From assembly GCF_025630775.1 (NCBI RefSeq), contig NZ_JAOSZE010000017.1, positions 62,001 through 126,000 on the forward strand: DNA of 64,000 nucleotides. The letters run 5' to 3'. Below the pieces are notes generated by a model. The model searched no databases, was not told the origin of the DNA, and was given only the letters and a program-made list of their open reading frames with translations. This document shows positions 31,880-39,667 of this stretch, piece by piece. This DNA comes from Actinoplanes sp. KI2 (lineage in GTDB: Bacteria > Actinomycetota > Actinomycetes > Mycobacteriales > Micromonosporaceae). Position 1 is the stretch's first letter; every line of letters starts with the position of its first letter. A program made the position numbers and the translations under genes.

Positions 31880-33496
31880 ATGTTGTCGTACGCGTCCGGC
31901 ACCAGCACCGCGCCCCTGATCGGCGAGACGATCGGGGCCAACTTCGAGCGCACCGTCGCCCGCTTCGGCGACCGGGAGGCCCTGGTCGACGTGGCGGCCG
32001 GCCGGCGGTGGACCTACGCCGAGCTCGACGCCGACGTCAACCGGCTGGCCCGGGGCCTGCTGGCGCGCGGCATCGCCAAGGGCGACCGGGTCGGGATCTG
32101 GGCGCCGAACTGCGGCGAATGGGTGATCACCCAGTACGCGACCGCGAAGATCGGCGCGATCCTGGTCAACGTCAACCCGGCGTATCGGACGCACGAGCTC
32201 GAGTACGTCGTGCAGCAGTCCGGCCTGAGCCTGCTGATCAGCGCGGTGTCGTTCAAGACCAGCGACTACCGCGGCATGATCGAGTCGATCGGCTTCACCG
32301 AGGTTGCCTACCTCGGCGAGCCGTCATACCACGATTTGTCGCTGGAAGGCGACATGTCTGAAATATCGCGCCGAGCGGCCACGCTGGCGTTCGACGACCC
32401 GATCAACATTCAGTACACCTCGGGAACTACCGGCTTCCCCAAGGGCGCGACGCTCTCCCACCACAACATCCTGAACAACGGCTACTTCGTCGGCGAGCTG
32501 ATCAACTACACCGAGCATGACCGAGTGTGCCTGCCCGTACCGCTCTACCACTGCTTCGGCATGGTGATGGGCAACCTCGGCGCCACCTCGCACGGCTCCT
32601 GCGTCGTCCTGCCCGCACCCGGCTTCGACCCCGCGGCCGCCCTCGCCGCGGTTCAGGCCGAGCGGGTCACGTCGCTCTACGGCGTGCCGACGATGTTCAT
32701 CGCCGAGCTCGGCCTGCCGGACTTCGCCGACTACGACCTGTCCTCGCTGCGTACCGGAATCATGGCCGGCTCACCCTGCCCGGTCGAGGTGATGAAGCGG
32801 GTGGTCGCCGAGATGAACATGGCCGAGGTGGCGATCTGCTACGGCATGACCGAGACGTCCCCGGTCTCCACGATGACCCGTCCCGACGACAACCTGGCCC
32901 GCCGCACCGAGACCGTCGGCCGGGTCATGCCGCATCTCGAGTCCAAGGTCGTCGACCCCACCACCGGCCTGGTGGTCGAGCGCGGCGAGCCCGGCGAGCT
33001 GTGCACCCGCGGCTACTCGGTGATGCTGGGCTACTGGGAGCAGCCGGAGGCCACCGCCGAGGCGATCGACGCGGCCCGCTGGATGCACACCGGCGACCTG
33101 GCCACGATGGACGCCGACGGCTACCTCAACATCGTAGGCCGGATCAAGGACCTGGTCATCCGCGGCGGCGAGAACGTCTACCCCCGCGAGGTCGAGGAGT
33201 TCCTGTACGGGCATCCCGACATCGCCGACGTGCAGGTGATCGGCGTGCCCGACGCGAAGTACGGCGAGGAGCTGATGGCCTGGATCGTGCTGCGCCCGGG
33301 CTCGGCACCGCTGACCGCCGAGGCCGTCCGCGCCTACTGCGACGGCAAGCTCACCCACTACAAGATCCCGCGGTACGTGCACATCGTCGACGGCTTCCCG
33401 ATGACGGTCACCGGCAAGGTCCGCAAGGTGGAGATGCGCGAAGAGGCGATCGACATCCTGGCTCTGCACGATGCGGCCGCGATCAGGAAGGCGTGA
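31880..33496 (+). CDS. Acyl-CoA ligase, AMP-binding (FadD-like)
   Basis: 538 residues. ATP/AMP motif YTSGTTGFPKGA (about 178-189), YGMTETSPVS, the D of MHTGDLATMD, IVGRIKDLVIRGGENVYP, and the C-terminal lysine in MTVTGKVRKVEMRE. Converts a fatty or short/medium-chain acid to its CoA thioester via an acyl-AMP. Start ATG 31880 has no Shine-Dalgarno; a weak -10-like hexamer at 6 nt and the palindrome at -43 suggest an activator-dependent leaderless transcript. Divergent from the GAF-LuxR gene. Confidence 0.9.
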   Translation: MLSYASGTSTAPLIGETIGANFERTVARFGDREALVDVAAGRRWTYAELDADVNRLARGLLARGIAKGDRVGIWAPNCGEWVITQYATAKIGAILVNVNPAYRTHELEYVVQQSGLSLLISAVSFKTSDYRGMIESIGFTEVAYLGEPSYHDLSLEGDMSEISRRAATLAFDDPINIQYTSGTTGFPKGATLSHHNILNNGYFVGELINYTEHDRVCLPVPLYHCFGMVMGNLGATSHGSCVVLPAPGFDPAAALAAVQAERVTSLYGVPTMFIAELGLPDFADYDLSSLRTGIMAGSPCPVEVMKRVVAEMNMAEVAICYGMTETSPVSTMTRPDDNLARRTETVGRVMPHLESKVVDPTTGLVVERGEPGELCTRGYSVMLGYWEQPEATAEAIDAARWMHTGDLATMDADGYLNIVGRIKDLVIRGGENVYPREVEEFLYGHPDIADVQVIGVPDAKYGEELMAWIVLRPGSAPLTAEAVRAYCDGKLTHYKIPRYVHIVDGFPMTVTGKVRKVEMREEAIDILALHDAAAIRKA

Positions 33497-33522
33497 CCCG
33501 GGCGCGAGCCGGTCCGCAAGAC

Positions 33523-35124
33523 TCAGCGCCGGTAGATCCGGATCGAGTAGCCCACGTTGTCGATCTCCTGACTCGACGAGATCAGCTGCTGCAGCTTCCC
33601 GGTCGCCAGGGCCACCCGCGAGTCGGACACCACCAGCAAACCATGCACCTGGTCATTGGGCACCGTAAGGGGATTTTTCCCTTGAATCCCGTAATAGGTC
33701 GGCACCCCGCTCGTCTTGAAGACCGTCCACACCGGCTCCCCGGGATACTTCGTCCGCAGCCGCGCCCCGAGCCGGGCCAGGTCCTGCCCCCAGTCGACGT
33801 TGGAGTCGTGCAGGTTGAGATGGGTGTGCGAGGTGCCGCCGAAGGCCTCGTTCGAGTACGGCAGGTAGTAGGGGAACGTCATCAGCGAACTGACCGCCAC
33901 GAACGCGACCAGCACGACCGTCCCGATCCGCGCCCAGGCGAACCTGACCAGCACCACGGTCCCGGCGACGACCGCCAGGAAGACCGGCACGAAGATCACG
34001 TAACGGGTGCCGTAGTCGCGCGCGCCGGTCATCGCCACCAGTAACAGCGCCCCGGCCGGCACCAGCAGGTACAGCGTCGCCACCCGTAGCGCCGGCTTGA
34101 CCAGCATGGTCAGCGCGCCGGCCAGCCACAGCGCCATCATCCCGAGCGGCGTCTTGATCAGCAGCGCGACCGGCTGGTAGTACCAGAGCGACCCGCGATA
34201 GGCGTGCCCGAGCAGGAACCCGTTGAAGGTCCGCGACTCGAACTGGAACTGGATCAAAATCCCGTCCCGGTACGCCTTGGGGAACGGCAGCAGGTCGACC
34301 GCGAGTGTCTTCAGCCGGCCCGGGTGCGGCATGTTCACCGGCGGCGTCCAGCGCAGCCGCGGATCGACGGCCAGATAGACGACCCACACCACGGCCACCG
34401 CGATCAGCCCCACCCCGATCGCCGCCACGACTCGCCACGCCAGCTTCTTCCACCAGGTCCCGGGCTTGCCGACCGCAAACGGCGACAAAAGCGAAAGAAG
34501 CAGGACCAGAGGTACGGCCGGAAGCGCGCTCATCCGAGTAGCGAGGGCCGCCCCCAACGCCACGCCGGCCAGCGGGAGATAGCGCCACGGTCGCTGCCGG
34601 GACCGCCAGAGGAACCAGAAGGCGGTCAGCAGCATGCCGGCCGCCGGCATGTCCAGGGTCGCCAGCGAGCCGTGCGCGATGATGTCGGGCGAGAAGGCGT
34701 AGAGGGCGAGCGCCACCAGCCCCGCCCACGGCCCGGCCAGGTCCCGGGCGAAGGCCAGCACCACCAGCCCGAACAGCAGGGTCAGCACGATCATCGGCAG
34801 CCGCGCGGCGAGCATCACCCGGAACGGGTTGTTGCCGGTCTCGTACAGCAGATGCCGGCCCTGCTGGGTCTGGTTGCCCGGGTACGTCGTGTCCAGCCGC
34901 GGGTCGACGAACGCCAGCCCGGCCGCCATCGCCAGCTTGCCCAGCGGCGGGTGCTCCGGGTTGTAGAGCACCAGGTGCTCGCGGGTGAGCACCTCGGCGG
35001 TGGCCACGTAGACCGGCTCGTCGATCGTCGGTGTCTGCTGCACCGCCGTGGTGACCATGGCGAAGGCCATCTCACCCAGTAACGCCACGACAACGAGCAG
35101 GTAGATCACGCGACCACGGGACAC
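33523..35124 (-). CDS. GT39-like membrane glycosyltransferase (PMT/ArnT superfamily)
   Basis: 533 residues with about ten membrane helices. The acidic catalytic-type pair DE in TPTIDEPVYVAT lies in the first extracytoplasmic loop, and EHPPLGKLAMA matches the family loop. It probably transfers a sugar from a polyprenyl phosphate donor to an envelope target. GTG 35124 is chosen because TACCTT ends 6 nt upstream (leaderless type); an upstream GTG adds 12 polar residues. It converges on the acyl-CoA ligase gene. Confidence 0.78.
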   Translation of the reverse strand: MSRGRVIYLLVVVALLGEMAFAMVTTAVQQTPTIDEPVYVATAEVLTREHLVLYNPEHPPLGKLAMAAGLAFVDPRLDTTYPGNQTQQGRHLLYETGNNPFRVMLAARLPMIVLTLLFGLVVLAFARDLAGPWAGLVALALYAFSPDIIAHGSLATLDMPAAGMLLTAFWFLWRSRQRPWRYLPLAGVALGAALATRMSALPAVPLVLLLSLLSPFAVGKPGTWWKKLAWRVVAAIGVGLIAVAVVWVVYLAVDPRLRWTPPVNMPHPGRLKTLAVDLLPFPKAYRDGILIQFQFESRTFNGFLLGHAYRGSLWYYQPVALLIKTPLGMMALWLAGALTMLVKPALRVATLYLLVPAGALLLVAMTGARDYGTRYVIFVPVFLAVVAGTVVLVRFAWARIGTVVLVAFVAVSSLMTFPYYLPYSNEAFGGTSHTHLNLHDSNVDWGQDLARLGARLRTKYPGEPVWTVFKTSGVPTYYGIQGKNPLTVPNDQVHGLLVVSDSRVALATGKLQQLISSSQEIDNVGYSIRIYRR

Positions 35125-35192
35125 CGCGCAAAGGTAGGCCGTGTTTCGTGACTCGACCACGTCTCACGTTCGGCCGGGCTGCGAACCGGGAC

Positions 35193-36863
35193 CTACCCGG
35201 TGAATTCGCCCTTCGGCCGGTCCTCCGGGTCGGCGTGCTTCTCCTGCTCGGCGGCGCGCAACTCCACTCGGCGGATCTTGCCGGAGATCGTCTTCGGCAG
35301 CTCGGCGAACTCCAGGCGGCGGATCCGGGCATACGGCGGCATGTGCTCCCGCGCGTACGCGAAAATGGTCTCCGCGGTTTCTTGGTTTGCCGGCCAGCCC
35401 TCCGCGAGCACGACGTAGGCCTTCGGCACCGCCAGCCGCAGCGGGTCGGGCGAGGGGACCACGGCCGCCTCGACCACCGCCTCGTGCTCGATCAGCACGC
35501 TCTCCAGCTCGAACGGCGAGATCCGGTAGTCGGACGCCTTGAACACGTCGTCGGTGCGCCCCACGTAGGTGATGTAGCCGTCGTCGTCCCGGGAGGCGAC
35601 GTCCCCGGTGTGGTAATAACCGCCGGCCATCCGCTCCGCGGTGAGCTCGGCGTCGCCGTGGTAGCCGACCATCAGCCCGGTCGGCCGCGGATCGAGGGCC
35701 ACGCAGATCTCACCCTCGGTGGTCGGCTCGCCGGTCAGCGGGTCGATCAGCTCGATCGTGAAGCCCGGCACCGGGCGGCCCATCGAGCCCGGCTTGACCG
35801 GCCGGCCGGGCGTGTTCGCGACCTGCACGGTGGTCTCGGTCTGCCCGAAGCCGTCCCGGATGGTGACGCCCCACGCCTTCCGCACCTGGTCGATGACCTC
35901 GGGGTTGAGCGGCTCCCCGGCGCCGACCACCAGCCGCGGCGGGGTGCGCAGCGCGGAGAGGTCGGACTGGATCAGCATCCGCCAGACGGTCGGCGGGGCG
36001 CAGAAGCTGGTCACGCCGCACCGCTGCATCTCGGCCATCAGCCGGCCGGCGTCGAAGCGGGTGTAGTTGTAGATGAACACGCAGGACTGGGCGTTCCAGG
36101 GGGCGAAGACGTTGCTCCACGCATGCTTGGCCCAGCCGGGCGAGGAGATGTTGAGGTGCACGTCGCCGGGGCGCAGGCCGATCCAGTACATCGTGGAGAG
36201 ATGGCCGACCGGGTACGACTGGTGCGTGTGCTCGACGAGCTTGGGCCGGGCGGTCGTACCCGAGGTGAAGTAGAGCAGCAGGGTGTCGGTCGCCCGCGTC
36301 TTCCCGTCGGCGACGAACTCGACATCTCCGGAATAGGCGTCCGCCTGGGAGAGCCAGCCGTCCACCGGGGTGCCGACCGCGATCTTGGTGACGTCGAGCG
36401 ATGCGAACTTCGCGGCGGCGGCCGACGTGGTGATCACGTGCTTGGCGCCGCCGCGAGCCACCCGGTCGGCGGCGTCCGCCGCGCCCAGCAGGGGAGTGGC
36501 CGGGATCAGCACGGCACCGAGCTTCATCACGGCCAGGATCGTGTCCCACAGCTCGACCTGGTTGCCGAGCATCAGCACGATCCGGTCGCCGCGGTCGACC
36601 CCGTGCGCGCGCAGCCAGGTCGCCACCTGGTTGGACCGGCGGGACATCTCGGCGAACGAGAACCGCTGCTCCGAGCCGTCCTCCTCGACGATCCACAGCG
36701 CGGGCTCGTCGTTCCCCTCGGCGATCACGTCGAACCAGTCGAGCGCCCAGTTGAACTCGTCCAGCGCCGGCCAGGCGAACCCGGCCGTGGCCGTCTCGTA
36801 GTCCTCCGCGTGGGCGAGCAGGTAGTCCCGCGCCGCCCGGAATGCCTCCGTGCCCCTCGTCAT
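35193..36863 (-). CDS. AMP-binding acyl-CoA synthetase (acetyl-CoA synthetase/ACSM-like)
   Basis: 556 residues. LLLYFTSGTTARPKLVEHTH (ATP loop), GFGQTETTVQV, YYHTGDVASRDDDGYITYVG, TDDVFKASDYRISPFELE, and a C-terminal KTISGKIRRVELR lysine motif. The set is typical of medium-chain/ACSM or benzoate-like CoA synthetases. ATG 36863 follows CAGGCT by 6 nt, and the 18-bp palindrome is centred 42.5 nt upstream, so it appears to share the regulator of the first ligase. The intradiol dioxygenase gene lies just upstream in the same direction, which hints at aromatic-acid metabolism. Confidence 0.88.
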   Translation of the reverse strand: MTRGTEAFRAARDYLLAHAEDYETATAGFAWPALDEFNWALDWFDVIAEGNDEPALWIVEEDGSEQRFSFAEMSRRSNQVATWLRAHGVDRGDRIVLMLGNQVELWDTILAVMKLGAVLIPATPLLGAADAADRVARGGAKHVITTSAAAAKFASLDVTKIAVGTPVDGWLSQADAYSGDVEFVADGKTRATDTLLLYFTSGTTARPKLVEHTHQSYPVGHLSTMYWIGLRPGDVHLNISSPGWAKHAWSNVFAPWNAQSCVFIYNYTRFDAGRLMAEMQRCGVTSFCAPPTVWRMLIQSDLSALRTPPRLVVGAGEPLNPEVIDQVRKAWGVTIRDGFGQTETTVQVANTPGRPVKPGSMGRPVPGFTIELIDPLTGEPTTEGEICVALDPRPTGLMVGYHGDAELTAERMAGGYYHTGDVASRDDDGYITYVGRTDDVFKASDYRISPFELESVLIEHEAVVEAAVVPSPDPLRLAVPKAYVVLAEGWPANQETAETIFAYAREHMPPYARIRRLEFAELPKTISGKIRRVELRAAEQEKHADPEDRPKGEFTG

Positions 36864-36896
36864 CGCCACAGCCTGCGCCTCCGCCACGGGCAACAC

Positions 36897-36914
36897 CACC
36901 CCCGGACGGGGGTG
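36897..36914 (-). promoter_or_regulatory. Palindrome CACCCCCGGACGGGGGTG at -42.5 of the acyl-CoA synthetase gene
   Basis: Matches the site at 31828-31845 in 14 of 18 positions (ACCCCCGRACRGGGGT core). Centred 42.5 nt before the ATG at 36863 and only 5 bp from the dioxygenase stop codon. Confidence 0.6.
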
Positions 36915-36918
36915 TCCG

Positions 36919-37569
36919 CTATATGCCGATCGTACGGGTCGCGACCAGTCCCCGGCGCAGGTCGCCGGTGACGCAGGCCATCTCGACCGTCGCGCCCGGG
37001 TGCCCGAGCCCGCGGCTGGACTCGTAGCCGGGCGTCGCGTAGACGGCCGAGCACGCGTCCGCGGGCAGCGTGATCTCCGAGGTGTGCAGGCGGGTCGCCG
37101 GCGCCGCGGCCAGGCTCGGGTAGACCTCGAAGTGCAGGTGCGGCCACCGTCCGTCGTGCGCACCGGGGAAGACGCTGGTGAACCGCGCCCAGCCGGCCGA
37201 GTCGGCGAGTTGCACGCCGCGCAGGTAGTTCTCGCTCTCCAGCCCCGGCCCGTACAGCGAGTAGTTGCCGTCCCGGTCGGCGTGCCACAGGTAGACCGCG
37301 TAGCCGGCCAGCGGCCGTCCCGAGTTCGCGCTGGTCAGCCGCAGCCGGACGTCGAGCCGCACGCCGCGGGCCACGCCCGGTGCGGTGCCGAAGCCGCACC
37401 GGATGTCCCCGCGAACGAGGCCCGAGCGGGTCAGGTGCGACGCCTCCCGGCCGACGGTCTCCACCGTGACCCCGGCAGCCAGCCCCATCATCCGGCGCCG
37501 GAGCACCGTCGGGAGGTCGTCGGCGAGTCCGCCGTCGTGTCGCGTCGCCAGTTCGAGCATGATTGTCAT
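36919..37569 (-). CDS. Intradiol ring-cleavage dioxygenase-like protein
   Basis: 216 residues with the beta-sandwich core of protocatechuate/catechol dioxygenases. Candidate non-haem iron ligands are the tyrosines of AVYLWHADRDGNYSLYG and ENYLRG and the histidines of RWPHLHFEVY. The N-terminal about 50 residues are family-variable. Complete proteins of this secreted-like branch lack the usual operon of the beta-ketoadipate pathway, as here. ATG at 37569 or the internal ATG at 37560. Substrate unknown. Confidence 0.8.
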   Translation of the reverse strand: MTIMLELATRHDGGLADDLPTVLRRRMMGLAAGVTVETVGREASHLTRSGLVRGDIRCGFGTAPGVARGVRLDVRLRLTSANSGRPLAGYAVYLWHADRDGNYSLYGPGLESENYLRGVQLADSAGWARFTSVFPGAHDGRWPHLHFEVYPSLAAAPATRLHTSEITLPADACSAVYATPGYESSRGLGHPGATVEMACVTGDLRRGLVATRTIGI

Positions 37570-37648
37570 GAAGCCCGTGCCGGGTTGCTCCGCCGCGCCG
37601 GTCCGGTTTCCGTTCGGTTGTTTTCTTTATTCTGCGACGGAAAACGGA

Positions 37649-37677
37649 TTGTCTCTGTGGCTGGTGTGCCCTACTGT
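37649..37677 (+). promoter_or_regulatory. Promoter TTGTCT-N17-TACTGT
   Basis: Near-consensus housekeeping promoter with ideal 17-nt spacing, 43 bp before the start of the 49-aa gene. Confidence 0.7.
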
Positions 37678-37719
37678 TTGTGGAGTCCGCAGGGAGAGCA
37701 CGCACGAAAGGGGATCGAG

Positions 37720-37869
37720 ATGATGTGGCAGGCCGCCAACCGCGCCGACCTGGCCGCACATGTTGCGACTTTCGATCGTGCCGGCATGCCCAATCCGTCG
37801 CTTGACGGCCGGTGCATGCGACGAGCCACGAAGTGGCGCTCCCCGGGAGTGAGCTGGCGAAACGGCTGA
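37720..37869 (+). CDS. Small protein of unknown function (49 aa)
   Basis: Begins MMWQAANRADLAAHVATF and continues DRAGMPNPSLDG, then a basic C-terminal part (RCMRRATKWR). It has a good promoter (TTGTCT-N17-TACTGT), an AAAGGGG ribosome site 7 nt before the ATG, and a strong terminator just after its stop, all on the same strand. That complete unit argues for a real expressed gene. No motif or family recognised; two starts (37720, 37723) are possible. Confidence 0.65.
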   Translation: MMWQAANRADLAAHVATFDRAGMPNPSLDGRCMRRATKWRSPGVSWRNG

Positions 37870-37888
37870 CGCCGTCACGGTGTCCGCC

Positions 37889-37922
37889 GCCGCCCTCCCG
37901 CCCGTGGGAGAGGCGGCTTTTT
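37889..37922 (+). terminator. Rho-independent terminator of the 49-aa gene
   Basis: GCCGCC-c-TCCC / GGGA-ga-GGCGGC stem with a 6-nt loop, followed by TTTTTT. Confidence 0.85.
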
Positions 37923-38219
37923 TCGTCTCCGGCCCCGACGGTCATCGCTTGGAGGTTCTCCGGGCCATTTTCCGCCGGTGCCGGCAATCGCGCGATATTC
38001 GGTAGTTCGACAACGGTTTCCCAAAGCCGTGCGTCGTGCCCGCGCTCGCCATTTCTGACAACCGAATAATGTTTCCGACATCCCAGAAATAGGGGCGAGG
38101 AGCGGCGGTCACGCGGGCCGGCTGCGGCGGGTAGGGCGACCGCCGGGCTAGCTGGACGGGACTACTTGCGCTACCCGGCCAACGCGGTCGCCGCCGCCCT
38201 CGCCCAAGTCCCCTCACCA
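37923..38219. other. Gene-free stretch before the tRNA array
   Basis: About 300 bp of lower-GC DNA with no convincing frame. It includes an inverted repeat GGCGACCGC (38135-38143) / GCGGTCGCC (38184-38192) whose loop resembles tRNA fragments. No promoter could be assigned with confidence. Confidence 0.5.
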
Positions 38220-38292
38220 GGGCTCGTAGCTCATCGGGAAGAGCACCCGTCTTGCAAACGGGAGGTGGCCGGTTCGAGCCCGGCCGGGTCCA
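38220..38292 (+). tRNA. tRNA-Ala (UGC)
   Basis: 73 nt. Acceptor GGGCTCG / CGGGTCC (one G-U and one U-G pair), D-arm GCTC/GAGC, anticodon stem CCCGT/ACGGG with loop CTTGCAA (anticodon TGC), T-arm GCCGG-TTCGAGC-CCGGC, discriminator A. CCA is not encoded. Confidence 0.8.
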
Positions 38293-38293
38293 C

Positions 38294-38366
38294 GTCGTCG
38301 TAGCTCAGCGGAAGAGCGCCGCCCTCATAAGGCGGAGGCCGGATGGTTCGACACCACCCGACGACA
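38294..38366 (+). tRNA. tRNA with CAU anticodon (Met elongator or Ile2)
   Basis: 73 nt. Perfect acceptor GTCGTCG / CGACGAC, D-arm GCTC/GAGC, anticodon stem CCGCC/GGCGG with loop CTCATAA, T-loop TTCGACA. One A-C mismatch in the T-stem and no encoded CCA. It starts one base after the tRNA-Ala. Confidence 0.7.
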
Positions 38367-38370
38367 TCAC

Positions 38371-38490
38371 ACCCCTGTGGCGCAAACGGGACAGCGCGCC
38401 GAACAATCAGCCTTCAGTCCTTTCAGGGGCGGTGGGCGGGGAGGCCGGACGGGAATCCGGAGGCCGGGAGTTCGAATCTCCCCGGGGGTA
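38371..38490 (+). ncRNA. tRNA-like element with large insertion (possible tRNA pseudogene)
   Basis: Acceptor ACCCCTG / CGGGGGT, D-arm GCGC/GCGC and T-arm GGGAG-TTCGAAT-CTCCC are clear, but the 120-nt span is about 45 nt too long and no proper anticodon stem forms. A GCCGGA/TCCGG hairpin precedes the T-arm. Could be a decayed or inserted tRNA, or a long-variable-arm tRNA that cannot be resolved by eye. Confidence 0.35.
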
Positions 38491-38494
38491 CGAC

Positions 38495-38567
38495 GTGCCG
38501 CTAGCTCAACTGGCAGAGCATCCGGCTCTTAACCGGAGGGTTCAGGGTTCGACTCCCTGGCGGCGCA
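38495..38567 (+). tRNA. tRNA-Lys (CUU)
   Basis: 73 nt. Acceptor GTGCCGC / GCGGCGC, D-arm GCTC/GAGC, anticodon stem TCCGG/CCGGA with loop CTCTTAA (anticodon CTT), T-arm CAGGG-TTCGACT-CCCTG, discriminator A, no encoded CCA. Confidence 0.85.
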
Positions 38568-38569
38568 CT

Positions 38570-38647
38570 CGCAGGGTGGAGCAGCTCGGAGTGCTCGCGG
38601 GTTTCATAGGCCCGAGGTCGTGGGTTCAAATCCCACCCCTGCAACCA
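38570..38647 (+). tRNA. Initiator tRNA-fMet (CAU)
   Basis: Acceptor CGCAGGG / CCCTGCA with the C1-A72 mismatch that marks bacterial initiators, the GGG/CCC run in the anticodon stem, loop TTCATAG, T-arm GTGGG-TTCAAAT-CCCAC and an encoded CCA (38645-38647). It lies 2 bp after the tRNA-Lys. Confidence 0.85.
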
Positions 38648-38665
38648 ACCAGCCGGAGCCTCTGT

Positions 38666-39313
38666 TTACGTAGCCGGCAGATCCAGCGGCATCGTGATGG
38701 CAAAGTTCCGGTCGACCGTCTCCACCAGGGCGGTTCCGCGCTCACCCAAGCCGACGCGTGTCGTCCACGTCTTCAATGCACCAAGGAAGCCGACCAAGTC
38801 CTGCTGCACGTTCCTCAACAGGTCAGGCAGCAGGAGCCGGGGCGCTACGACGTGTACGCCCGCCCACCGGCCGCTGTGGCGATGCGGACCACCGTCCTGC
38901 CATACCCGCAGATCGCCATGGGAGAACTCGATTTCCGGAGCTGGACCGTGTCCCAACCACGGCGAACCTCCGGCGAGCGCCTGCGCCCAATCCCGCCAGT
39001 CTTCCAGCCCTGCACAGCAACCCGGCAGCACAGCCATGCCGGTGACGGTGTCGAGCAGCTGCATGCCACCGGCAGCGATGAGGAACTCCTCGGCAAGCAG
39101 CGCATCCACGACTTCGTCGCGGCCGGCGGGGGGCCGGACATCCATCCGCTGAGCCAACGTGGCAACGAAGAGCCCGACTTGCTCGTAGGTGCAGTTCGCG
39201 TCCAGCACCAGCCACGACGCCGGAGCCGCCGACGCGATCGGCCATGGCTGCGACTCCGCGTCGAAGGCCGGAACCTCGATGACGGCCTGCATCTTGATCA
39301 CTACGACATTCAA
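38666..39313 (-). CDS. Hypothetical protein
   Basis: 215 residues from a TTG that overlaps the upstream stop (TTGA); ATG 39292 is the alternative start. Mixed alpha/beta composition with conserved-looking patches WLVLDANCTYEQVGLFVATL, PWLGHGPAPEIEF and LRVWQDGG. No signal peptide, membrane helix or catalytic motif. Coupled to the small membrane protein gene. Family not recognised. Confidence 0.6.
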   Translation of the reverse strand: MNVVVIKMQAVIEVPAFDAESQPWPIASAAPASWLVLDANCTYEQVGLFVATLAQRMDVRPPAGRDEVVDALLAEEFLIAAGGMQLLDTVTGMAVLPGCCAGLEDWRDWAQALAGGSPWLGHGPAPEIEFSHGDLRVWQDGGPHRHSGRWAGVHVVAPRLLLPDLLRNVQQDLVGFLGALKTWTTRVGLGERGTALVETVDRNFAITMPLDLPAT

Positions 39314-39636
39314 GCTGACTCGCCACGGGCCGGGTCAGCGGTCCCACGCCTTCCGCTCTCCGCCTCCTCGCGCGCCTTCTGCCGCGCGGCGTCGAACCCG
39401 TCCGAGCCGGCGGATCGCCACGCCGCGGCGTCGACCGCACGCTCGTGCGCGAGCTCCAGCAGCATGCCGAAGAGCACCGTTGCCGCCGACAGCACGAGGA
39501 TGAGCACGGCGGCGGCGCCGAGGCCAAGGACGCCCCACCAGCTGTGCTCGCCTCCGATCAACCGGTACAGCACCGCGAGAGCGGCCACCGCTCCGAGCCC
39601 GCCGAGCACGCGCGTCACCAGCAGGGTCTTCGACAT
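39310..39636 (-). CDS. Small membrane protein, function unknown
   Basis: 108 residues with two membrane helices (VLGGLGAVAALAVLYRLIGG and WGVLGLGAAAVLILVLSAAT), then a charged helical C-terminus (ARQKAREEAESGRRG). GGGAG precedes the ATG by 6 nt. It is the first gene of a two-gene unit with the hypothetical protein downstream. Confidence 0.65.
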   Translation of the reverse strand: MSKTLLVTRVLGGLGAVAALAVLYRLIGGEHSWWGVLGLGAAAVLILVLSAATVLFGMLLELAHERAVDAAAWRSAGSDGFDAARQKAREEAESGRRGTADPARGESA

Positions 39637-39667
39637 CGTGGCTCCCGTCAGTGCCGACCAGATGCCA

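Noticed and set aside
38220..38647. tRNA array as an integrative-element attachment site
   Set aside because: No integrase, excisionase or direct repeat of a tRNA 3' end was found in the window.
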